Source: Paragyromitra xinjiangensis
Lineage: Eukaryota; Ascomycota; Pezizomycetes; Pezizales; Discinaceae
Assembly (NCBI GenBank): GCA_038503065.1
Contig: JBCAMK010000002.1
Location: 2,418,001 to 2,482,000 of the forward strand
Length of the DNA stretch: 64,000 nucleotides
Direction of reading: 5' to 3'
In this document: positions 47,801-61,562 of the stretch, one piece after another
Numbering within the stretch: position 1 is the first letter of the stretch
How the letters are laid out: each line of letters starts with the position of its first letter
The notes under the pieces: model-generated
The model's input: only the letters and a program-made list of their open reading frames with translations
Told to the model about the DNA's origin: nothing
Databases searched by the model: none
Made by a program: the position numbers and the translations under genes

Positions 47801-49000
47801 TCGAGATGCCAAGTAAAACTGTCACTAGGTCTAGCACAACCAAAGTGCTCATATGTAGTAATAATATTAGTCTAGTCATCAACTTTCCCGTCATAAGCAA
47901 CAGAAGGGAACTTCTGCTCACGTATGCCAGAAGCGCCGCTAAGATAAAAATACGGAGGCAACTTCTCCGCCTCCGTAATAAAAGGTACTACTCTCTACTA
48001 TCCGCCATTTTACTCACAGTATTGTAATCTACCTACCTATCATCCACTTGCCACCCTAAATCATAGCTACAGCTGTGGCTGCAACAGACAATCTCCAAAC
48101 CTTTGAAATTTGCCCTCCAAGGCTAGCCGATCATGGTGTGTAGGACCACCCAAGAAATGGTTGCTACACATGTAAGAGTTCAAGATCCAACAACCTAATT
48201 GGCCCGAGAACAAAAACCTTCCGTGGCAGATCTTTTGCACTAAATGAAACATAGTCCAGAAAGCCCACGTGCACAGGGCAAGAACCATTCCACCAGCAAC
48301 CAATCACAGAAGTAACCTAAAACCCTTACAGCAACCAAGTGCTTTAGTACATATGCACCTGGACGGGACTGTGCGAACCACAATTCCAAAAAGCCAATGA
48401 TCACACTTCACCAGACGAAAAAAAAAAAAAGTCTATTTACGAACACCTAACGCTCCTAAACTAAACAATAAGACATAGCCACGGAAGATCAAGTATGATA
48501 AAATAAAAAGGGCATCTCCTGATATACGAATGAAAGACAGAAAAAAATCCCAACATTACAGTAATAGCGATACCTATGGTAGCAAAGAAGAGAAAGAAAA
48601 AAGTAACATAATCTCCCCCTCTTTCCGTTTTTGCGCATTTTGCACTCTCTTCGTCATTGACCTACTCCTTCTCAATCCTTCCGACATTCTACACACTTTC
48701 CTCCATCAATTCCTCCCTTAATCATTCACCCTTCCACATCGTGAGCCACCTGACCCAACGTCAATAAAACAAGAAGCGAAAATAGATATAAAAAAAAGGT
48801 ATTTCATTGGTGCCCAATGCCGATGCGATGCGATGCCGATGCAGGAAATAAGAAAAAAAGAAAACCCCATAAGGAAAAAAAGAAACCGCCCTACGACTCC
48901 CAAGACCCGTCATCCTATCCAGAACGAAAAGCAAGGATGCCTTTTTTGATGATGATGATGCCCTATTATAACCCACAAACATTGTCATAGCGTTGGAGAT
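44828..49000. other. 4.2-kb stretch without a gene
   Basis: I find no frame with protein-like sequence on either strand. The sequence is AT-rich and complex rather than repetitive, with a poly-A run at 48418-48430. A third ACGCGT lies at 45587-45592. It may hold long leaders or non-coding transcripts of the flanking genes; nothing in it proves this. Confidence 0.45.
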
Positions 49001-50105
49001 TTACAACACTCCTGCAACGAACCACATAAACGATAGGGCTGTAACCAAGCCCATCCCGAGGAGAAAGCGGAGAGCTTTAGGGTCGATCAAGGAGGCAGCA
49101 CTGGGGTCACAGGTGGCACATTGGAAACCTAATTGACAATGTCAGTATCGCTATCAGGATGGTTGAAGACATGGAGGGAAGTGTGCATACTTGCAAGAGG
49201 CGTAGGAGCCTGAGGAGTGTACATTCCAAAGGTCAATCCAGAAAACGGGTAAAGGTATCCTGGAGACGGGAACGAGGTAGCACCTCGGGTTTCGTCGTAG
49301 ATATAGAGTGTATATGTTGCCCTGCACCCCACCAAACATCAGCTACCCCTCACCAAAAACTAGTTGTACGCAGTAGAACACTCACATAGGCAATTTCGAC
49401 AAAGCAGAACTCTGATATGCTCCCGTATCCCATACCACCTCCGTTGTGGCCGCACTGATGTTCACTGCAATAGGGAAAAACTGTGCGCCATCCGTGCAAA
49501 ATGCCTGTACATTGAGTGCCGTGGGCGTAACCTGCAAACTCGTAAAGTTCCACGCAAATGTGATCGGGTCGCCAATCTTATAAATCTGATAACCATCCAA
49601 AACACTCGGTGTCATCATCTGCACACCACCCGGCTGCGCATCTGCCGAAATCTTGATCTTTTTAGATGTCGTGGTCTTGCTGCCAGTCTGACTTGGAGGC
49701 ATTTCAGTGATAGTTGAGCCATTCTTGTCGGTAGTTGTCACAGGCTGTGCGGTAGACTCTGGGGTATCGGTAGAGAGAGTTGTGTCGACGTCGCCCTGGA
49801 CTGCATCTCCTTGACCGCCTGTTGGGCTAGCGGTGTCGTCTACGATGGTCTTGGAACCTGTGGGTCGTGCAAAACAAATGTATCAGCAAACAGTTGTCGT
49901 TGCCACAACACCCGACAATAACAACATCAACGATAGAGGTAAAAGGTTGCTCACCTTGGGTTGCTTGCGATGTTTGGGATGTTTGTGTTGCCTGCGTGTT
50001 TGTTTGCCGCGCTACCAATCCGGGAGCCACTTCGGGGTTTGCGTGGGCCGATGCAGATGCAGCGAGCGAGAGGGCAAAGGTAAAGAGTAAATTGAAATTC
50101 CGCAT
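49001..50105 (-). CDS. Secreted, membrane- or GPI-anchored DUF7137-like protein
   Basis: Four exons (50105-49955, 49857-49386, 49321-49191, 49128-49001) give 293 residues. The start MRNFNLLFTFALSLAASASAHA is a signal peptide. A Thr/Ser/Gln/Asp-rich linker (about residues 30-115) is a likely O-glycosylated stalk. The folded domain follows: MTPSVLDGYQIYKIGDPITFAWNFTSL, ALNVQAFCTDGAQFFPIAVNISAATTEVVWDT, ATYTLYIYDE, and FSGLTFGMYTPQAPTPLASFQCATCD. This matches my recollection of the fungal domain now named DUF7137. The C-terminal hydrophobic end (LRFLLGMGLVTALSFMWFVAGVL) is a membrane anchor or GPI signal. The role is unknown; a cell-surface or wall protein is likely. All three introns have standard donors. 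Confidence 0.8.
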
Positions 50106-51120
50106 GTTGAAGATGTCACAAGAATATTCTAGCGTTGTGTGCGTTGAAGGCGAAGGAGTCGAGATGCCCTTGCCCACGAAATGAGTATCAGGGGAAATTA
50201 ACGAGTGACGAGATCAACGAGGGAGAGGGAAAGGGAGAGAAAGGTGGTTGAGGGACGAGTAGCCGTTTTCTCCCCTGCGTTTCAGGAAGTGAAGTTTCCC
50301 CAACGAGCCAAACCGGGATGCACGGATAGATGTCGAGTGGCAGCACGGGAAGTCAAGCCCCTTCGAGAAACAACAAAAAACGAGTGAACGAAAACACAAC
50401 AACAATCGATCAATAAGGGAAAGGGAAGAAAACCGATTTAACGAACGAACGACGGCTGGAGGAAGCGACAGGTAGAGACAGCGAATAGAAAAGACTTGCT
50501 GCTCGCTCTGGGAGGGAGCGAGCGAGCGGGACGACGCATTTAGCGATCGCTTTGAGCCAATTTTTTGCGGCCAGGGGTTCCTGTTCTGCTGCCTGCTATT
50601 AATAGCCAGCGTGCATCCGTGATCCACACAAAAACAAAAACAATGCTGACACCCACGACACACAACACCACTTTGGGGGAACACAACAAGCAGGTCGACA
50701 GTTATTTTAGTCGTTGCCGGCCAATGATCCCGAAGTGCACAATAACCCATAACCACGCTTCGCCAATGATTGATTTAACGGGTATTTCTATTTATTCTCC
50801 GATCTCTTAGAAGAGCACAAATACTGGGCTGCTTCCGAGTCATACTCTGGTGAATGACACCCAACCCAAAACCAAAACCACAACTGCGTACACCGGAAGG
50901 AAAAAGTAGGCTCCAACAACAAAAAAACTCAAATCCATCCCACAAAAAAAATAGATTTCCCAAAACGAATAAAATATTCCCGATCCCATTTTTCAAAAAC
51001 CGAAAGCTCCATTCACGCAAACCCAAGAAAAGAAAAAAAACCATAACTGCTAAAGCATATCATATATACCTTCCTAGCTTCCCTACGTATCTCCTATAAC
51101 AGTGCCATATACCAACTCCC
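50106..51120. other. Spacer between RAD26 3' end and the DUF7137-like gene
   Basis: A 180-codon minus-strand frame (50214-50756) overlies this region, but its Cys/Ser/Leu-rich sequence looks like a translated promoter or leader. Purine-rich runs (GA-rich at 50215-50245) probably belong to the leader. Confidence 0.4.
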
Positions 51121-54100
51121 CTAGAGAAATTCCTTTCTAAGTTCCCACATCCTATCCTCCTTCCTAAACACTGCAATTTCTTTAATAGAATGCTTAAACT
51201 CCGCCATCTGCGCTTCATCTTTCTCATCGACAATGGTCCTCCCAAACGCCGATATTTCTGTCGATAAAGCCTTCCCACCCTTTTCCTTCATAAACTCTCT
51301 CAAACTCGAGACCAGCCCAGGAACCTTCGGTTCTAGCATCGGTGAGCGCCTTGTGGCAGCAGGCTTCACGATAGCACCTCTGCTCCCAGCTCTTGGGTCT
51401 ACAAGGCCGTTCCCCCCAAGAAGATTAACCCTACTCCCCCCAATACCATTCCAACCCCCACTCCCGCTCGTAGTCCTCGATACTGACTCATCTCCAGGTG
51501 TGCTCCTCCCACTACCAGTCCTCCCACCTTCACTCGCCGGTGTACCAGGCCTTCTATTCGCTCTCCTCAGCGTCGCCAACAGCCCCGCAGCCGTCTTCAC
51601 AACCGGTCTATCCTCCTCTTCCCTCCCCACATCTCCCTTCCTCCCCGTCCACGTCACTGTTCCAATCTTCGCCCCTTGAGTCGTCTTAATACTCTCCTTC
51701 AACGCCTTCGCCGCCGCCTGCGCAACCTTAATCGCCTGCTTCTCAAGCGGATTCTTGGATGACGCGGCGTTTATGACCGTATCATGTTCAAGTGCAGAGA
51801 CGACGCCAGTTCCCGCGAAGAGATCAGCCATAAGACGCTGTTCGTCGGATTTATTATCAGCTGCGGTCTCAGCATCAGTGAGATGCTCGAGACCTGCAAC
51901 ACCCGCAATGGAGCGCAATGCGTGCGGATCATCTTCATTCCGGGTTTCTGGCGAGTCGGAGCCGGTGGGAGTGTAAACTTTTTCAGCGCCAGCAAACATA
52001 GTGCCGGTTTCTGTGCCGGCAAAGGCGGAGCCTCCAAGTGAGAAGAGGTCGTGGAGGTCATCACTCTAGAATATCACGGTCATCAGTTGGCACTCGCTCG
52101 AGATGGACAGGTGTAAAACGGGTTAGGTGCTGACTCTAAAGAAAACTCTCTGGTTGGCATCAGTAAGCACTTTCAACGCCAGATGTTGTTTGAAAATCTG
52201 TCGATGGTAGATCTTCTCTTCGATAGTCCCGGCTGTTAGGAGACGGTAGATGGTCACAGGTCGCTTCTGGCCGAGCCGCCAGGCACGTTCCCGGGCTTGC
52301 ATATCCGTTGATGGGTTCCTGCATGGCATTCAGTTAGCCAACACGTTCATCTACGCCTCCTCTAGTTCGTCCCCACTCTCAGCTTCACGATCCTAGGGAA
52401 ATGGAAACATACCAGTCTGGATCATATATAATCACCCGATCTGCACCAGTTAAGTTCACGCCTAGTCCACCGACCTTTGTGGTTAATAAGAAAATATCGA
52501 TACTATCATCGTTGTTGAACTCGTCTACCATCTCCTGTCTTCGTTGGATTGCCGTGTTGCCGTCCATACGTCTGTACTGGAACCCTTCTGGGAGAGACTT
52601 AACATAGCGCTCGAGGATATCAAGCATCTGCCTTGTCTGTGCGAATAAAAGGGTTTTATGGCCTTGCGACTTCCACATCTGTAACAGCGATTTTGTGATT
52701 TGCATTTTCCCACTGAGGGCGCCAGAGCCGTAATTGTAGTCACGCATCTGTAGTCTGTTAAGATAAAAAAGAACCAAGAAATGCGAAAAAAACTAGATAT
52801 GAGGAAAGGATAAACTCACACTCTTTAAATGTACCCTATCCGCTAGATCCGGATGATTGCAAATCTTCCTCAACACATCAATCGCAAAAAGCCTATTCCC
52901 CTTCCCACCAAATATCTCTTTCATCTCAGGACTATTCAAGAACGCCCGATACGCCTCACTTTGCGGGATCGTCAGCTTACAGAACAGCACCTGCTCCGAC
53001 TTCTTCGGTAGATCCGCTGCCACATCAACCTTGACTCGACGAATCAGATACGGGCCCATTAATTCCTTGAGAATTTCAGAGCAGCGCTGCGCGGTCATGA
53101 CTTGGACATTGGTGGCGCCGGCGTAGCCGCCGATACGGATAGGTACTTCAATCTGCGCTTTGAAGATGGGGAGGATGCCGAGGCGGCCTGGGAACACAAA
53201 GTCGAAGAGACTCCATAGTTCGATGAGGTTATTTTGGAGGGGGGTTCCAGAGAGGATTATTCTATGGCGAGTCTGTTTAATGTGATTAGCAGGTAGTAGG
53301 TATTTATGGCTAGGCGGTTACCTTAAGTTTCTTGCATGTAATAGAGATATCCGCATCCGGGTTACGGATTTTATGCCCCTCGTCCAGAATAGCGTAATCC
53401 CATTCCTTATCGAGGAGCAGCTCATCATAAGATTTTAGCCCGGAATAACTCGTAACGAGAACATGTCCTAGAGTTACATCAACAAACAAATCTTAGTCAT
53501 AAGAATCAACGAGAACAAACCTTTCTCGAAAACTTTCTTTACTACCTTCCTTGCTGCTGTCTGGTTCTTACTGCGCTTAATATTCTTCCCGTTCTCCAAC
53601 AGATCGTCATCTTCTTCTTCTTCCTGGACATTGAGCATGCCGCTACCGCTGCTGTGCAGGATGGAAACTCGCAGCGGTGGCCACCAGAGATGGAACTCAT
53701 TAGCCCACTGTTTCAATACAGTGGCAGGAGCGACAATAAGGACAGGTTTAGTTAGGAGACCGCTGTGGTGCAAGCCGGCAACGAAAGAAATTATCTGGAT
53801 GGTTTTCCCAAGCCCCATCTCATCACCGATGATGCCTCCAGCATTCTGCGAGTGCAATTCCCACAGCCACTGGACCCCAACTTTTTGGTAGTCGAACAGA
53901 GAGGGGAATATGTCGCCGGGGATTTTAAGTCCACCATTGAAGACAGTATCGGATTCGGTAGGGTGTGGCATGAGCCATTCGTCCAGCTCCTCTTCATCTT
54001 CCTCTTCGTCTTCTCCGAGGTTGTCCCCACGAGACTTGTGTTGCTCTCTGGCTTTCTTCCGTTCCTGAGCCCACTCCTTCAACCTTGCTAAATAGGATTT

Positions 54101-55515
54101 CTCGTTGCCATCGTCGAATTTACGGGTGTCCACAGCCTCTATGGGTTTCGCTGCCCCTCTCCCCTTACGCTTCCTAGACTTCACCGTGGCTTCATCTTTC
54201 CCACCAAAGAATTCATCGTCGTCGTCCGTTCCCTCGCTCGCATCGACAGGCACGAAATCATCCTCCACCTTTACCGCCTTCCCTTTCCCTTTCCGCGGTG
54301 GCTTTTTCTTCCGCTCAGGTTCGTAGTCCTCATCATCGCTAGCCGACTCTGTCTTCACTCGGGTTCGTTTCTTCGATGGAATAGCAGGTTCAGAAACTAG
54401 TTCAGAAACTGGTTCAGAATCAGAAACAAGATCAACCGGCTCCGCCTCGGTGCCCCTCACACGGCGACGCTTCAACGGCGGCATCTCATCCCCCTCCTCA
54501 TCGGTAGTAAACTCGATAGTCCCAACAGCGGTTGATGATTTCCTAGGATCCCGAGAGCGCTTCTGCGGCTTCACTCCTCCCCCCTCTTCAGAACTCTCTC
54601 CAGCAGGAGTTTCAGCCTGCTGAAATCCTGGTCTGCGAAGGTTCTGATGGGACATCACACCAGACCCTAGGGGTGGTCCGGAGGTAGCATCGGCATAGAT
54701 ATTCAGGTTGCTCCTCTCCGCGCCAGGGATTTGGGAGAATGGAGTGATCTTGCCAGTGCCTAATAACGAACACTGGTCAGCGAAACCCCCATGAGAAGCC
54801 TTCTGTATTTCAAGGCAACCCACGGATCAGATAGTTCCTCTCCGTCTCATCAGATCTCCTTCCACCAGGAGCCAAAGGTTCTTGAGTACTAAGATCCGCC
54901 GCTACTCTGCTCCGAGATGCAATACGAGCGGTGATCTGCTCAATATCTTTATCGAATCCATCGATTAGCGGCTGCAGCTCTTTGATCGCAGTTCGAAGCT
55001 CCTGCTTTTTGGAAATGGTTGTGCGAGGGTTGCAAAGCTGTTCTTGGAAACGTTCAAGAGAGTAAACAAGTTTCCTGTAGCTATGTTAGCTTAAGTATAT
55101 AAACATATATGCTAGGAAATACGTGCTCCTTCTCAGCATTTGTTTTGTTGAGACGCTTTTGGTCGCGCTCATCTTCTTTTTCTATGATTGCTTTCTCGGC
55201 CTATACGAAACTATTAGTTTAAACCTATTTATTTTTCCCGTCCCCAAGCAAAAAAAGTACTTTTACTGCAATCTCCTGCTCAAGGACCTCCTGGTCCACA
55301 GCTTGCGCCACCAACCCCGCTGCCTCCAATTCCCCAACATCTCCAAACCCCTGCGCCATGGCAGTCTTCTCGGTAAAGGACTCACTAGGTATATCCGACA
55401 GCGAAGATAGCGAAGAACCCGACGAGCTTGGGCGGGAAACGAGAATCGCAGGGTTAGGAAAGAACCTTTGTGGGCTCGGAAGCTCTTCCACCAGGCTAGC
55501 AGTAGGGACATCCAT
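51121..55515 (-). CDS. RAD26: Transcription-coupled repair ATPase Rad26/CSB (SWI2/SNF2 family)
   Basis: Rad26/CSB is the SNF2-family translocase that pushes stalled RNA polymerase II and recruits repair factors. Confident exons include 54759-53521, 53467-53322, 53272-52820, 52747-52413, 52318-52135 and 52065-51121, with N-terminal exons 55515-55267 and around 55200-55123. Helicase motifs in order: [63 protein letters not shown] (DEGH), [20 protein letters not shown], then [66 protein letters not shown] and [20 protein letters not shown]. The N-terminal 400 residues are acidic/basic and disordered with a coiled-coil. A junction near 55100 could not be closed with confidence. The start at 55515 ([15 protein letters not shown]) could be replaced by an ATG at 55572. 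Confidence 0.93.
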
Positions 55516-57098
55516 GACTGCAGGTACGGTATGTATGCGAAATGGATATTCTAGCTGGCTGTGGGGGATCAACGTCGCGGATTTTAACTAAGAGCGTGTC
55601 AAGTCTGGGAGACGCGGCGAAGTGGAATGTCACGTGATGTTGAGTCAATGGGTGCCTTGGCAGCACAACCATGCGACGTCACTCGAATAGAGTAGGCATC
55701 TTCAGGCTCGTAGTATTCTAAGGGACACTGGTAACACTTATATGTAATTAACACAATGGGGCTTCTGATCCTTTTTTTTTGTGATGTAGAAACAACAGCA
55801 CACATGCGGTTTTGTGGAGGAATGCCACGCATAGCAGCACTAATCTGGTGATCGAACTAGGAACTTTGTTTGCTTCTGGCCACGACATAGTGAGAATTCG
55901 TCGCAACAATTGACTAAGTTGTAAGTAGCTCGAACACTGTTTCCCAAGCCCAGACAGTGCTTTCACCAAAGATTGAATACTCTGATACAAGAAAAGTGAC
56001 AGTTTTGTCAGTCAGTGGTGTTAATATGATCTGGGGAGCATTAGTATGTTGAGTCACGGGATAACTAAGTCACGTGATTCTCTGGAGATCCAGTTTCACG
56101 AACTTGAAGCTTCAGAATATCAGCATAAAGAACTGTTCTCAAGAACCCTACAAATCTTCAAACCTCATGTTGGGTCTCTTGAAAGCATTCGTTCTTCTGT
56201 ATCTCAATTGCACAACTTGCTTTAGCCGCTGCATGCAGACCTCGAGAAGTAAATGGCCGAATGGAGCAGAAAAGTAGGGGAAGCAGCCCTAATTGACCGT
56301 TTTCAAGATTTCCAACCATCATTGTATAACGTGTATAACGGCCAAAGAAAGGCCAACAGCTTGACTATAGGCAAGACTAAGCGTTAATAACATCAGATAT
56401 CTTGATTCAAACCATTGTCGGTCCTCCAATTACTCCAATTCGCAAGCGTCAATGCTGCTGCAGGTGCATCGGCGGATAGTACATGTAATTCTTCCAGCCT
56501 GTTGCGGCGCCCGCTCGTAAATGTGCTGCAATGTCCGCCAATAATCATATCTGCCACTTGGGTTGGTCATTCATGTTATTTTTTCTTATTTTTATTCCCT
56601 CTGCCTTCCTGTCTCCCGCTTTCTTGTTGAGTATTGCGACGTTCATACATAATATTTTTTTTCCTTCTTCTCCTCTCAAAGCTCTCTCTCCCCTCTTTTG
56701 GCAAGACACTCCCCTGCACGTTGCGACCGCCGCGTTTGCACGTCTTTGCTTTCCCCGCCAACGACGACCAGCCAACGTACTCAGCCCGTAGGTTAACCAC
56801 CCCCAAAGCAACATCACCCCTCCAACTGTAAGCTTGTTAGGAAAAAAAACGGGCCTCGCCCTCAACACCCCCCATATCTCGTCATCGCCACCGTCATCGA
56901 ACAATTTGGAGACCTTCGCCAGCTCGTCTTGTCTGCTAACTTCGTATCTAACGAAGTGTAGCCAGTCTCGAGGTTTGGCGTCGCTGTCTTGGTATCAAAA
57001 CAACTTTAGGCGCATCTAACAGCGCTCAAGAGACCTCCGGGCAGTCCCGCTCCCACTGCTCATTCCCCCCACCACCACAGAACGGAGTTCTTGATACC
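55516..57098. other. Divergent spacer between RAD26 and YAK1
   Basis: Both promoters lie here. TCACGTGA palindromes occur at 55630-55637 and 56070-56077. A TACATGTA copy lies at 56480. Small frames at 55748-55990 (minus) and 56046-56225 (plus, 59 residues) are unresolved. The last 500 bp are pyrimidine-rich, as in a long YAK1 leader. Confidence 0.4.
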
Positions 57099-60322
<3,224 letters not shown>

Positions 60323-61562
60323 AGAGGTAAGGAGATCTTTAATTTTTCCTTGAAGGGTGGAGACGGAGCGGTGGAGGGGGGGGCAATTTGTTTTTTGTTG
60401 CATGGAAATACGAGCAGTGTTCTTTTTTCGTTGGGCTCGGTTATGATTGTGTATGATCTTATGATGTGAGCGGAAGAACGGATGTCTACCTTACAACCCA
60501 GCTCCACGCCGAGATGATAAAATTGTCCGATGAATCGAAGATGTTGGCTGAGTCGTGGGGGTCAGAGTTGATATACGCACGGCGGCGTCGGGAGAGTGTT
60601 TGCATAAGTGGATGAATACATGTTTCAGCGCTGCTGAAAGGTCTGAGTCATGATCATAGTGGGTGTGGGAAAATGATTCTTATATGGAAACCAGGGGGGG
60701 TGGAGGCTCCTTTTCTTTTGTACACCTTAATTCATTATCACAAATTCCTGTTTTTATTTTTCCTAGCACCCTTCCCTCACCTACATTATGCACGTCATAT
60801 GTAGGGTTGAGTGGAAAGGGCTAACCTTTTTCGATGGGTGAAGGCGGGTTTTCTTTTTCGGAAGGTGGCCCAGATCTTGTTGATGCTGCGAGTGACGAGT
60901 CATGAGTCGAGAATGGTAGCTATTGGTAGATCTATTCTTTGCATAGGGTCGAAGGATGATCTTTGGTTGGTTCTGTAAGTTTAGTTTTTCTTTCTTCTCT
61001 ATTGGTAACGAAAATGATATTCTTTTTCTATTTTATCTTCTTTGTAGGTTATTTAGGTAAGGAACCAAGTACATTTACATGGGGTTACTTTTTTTCCTTC
61101 TTGCCAGGTTGATCGGAGATCCGAGGAATGTCAGTTACCGATTTCAAACTTGAGACTAGTGTGAGGCTTCATAGTAGCCTCGATTTCGATGACTATAGTT
61201 TCTACCATGACACCTTTCGCATTTTCAAACTTTAGTAAAGCATAGGTGTATCAGGCCTATTATAACTCCACTTTAGATGAGTAGAAGTATTTAGATCTAC
61301 GAGAAAGAAATGATAGAATTTGTTGATACAGAAATCCGTGACCCATTGTGACCCGAGGCTCTTAGGGTTGGGAGCGGGGATAGCCCTGGCCACACACATG
61401 GATTTTTTTTTTTTCGTGTTCAAGCTTCAACTTCGCTACTCATCACACCCCACATTATCGACGACTGACGAGCGCCGGCATCGAGCCCCCCATAAAATAC
61501 AGCTGCGTGAAACGCTCCCAGCAGTTCCCTAAATCTCGATCTACAAAAAAAAACTCGCAATC
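60323..61562. other. Spacer between YAK1 and NIP1
   Basis: This contains the YAK1 3' untranslated region and the NIP1 promoter. It has T-rich tracts near 60970-61040 and a T-run at 61405-61414. No gene is seen. Confidence 0.4.

Noticed and set aside
50214..50756. 180-codon minus-strand open frame upstream of the DUF7137-like gene
   Set aside because: Cys/Ser/Leu-rich, no domain, lies in the promoter or leader; typical translated non-coding sequence.
56545..56904. 119-codon minus-strand frame in the YAK1 upstream region
   Set aside because: Lys/Arg-rich translation of a pyrimidine-rich leader; no supporting features.
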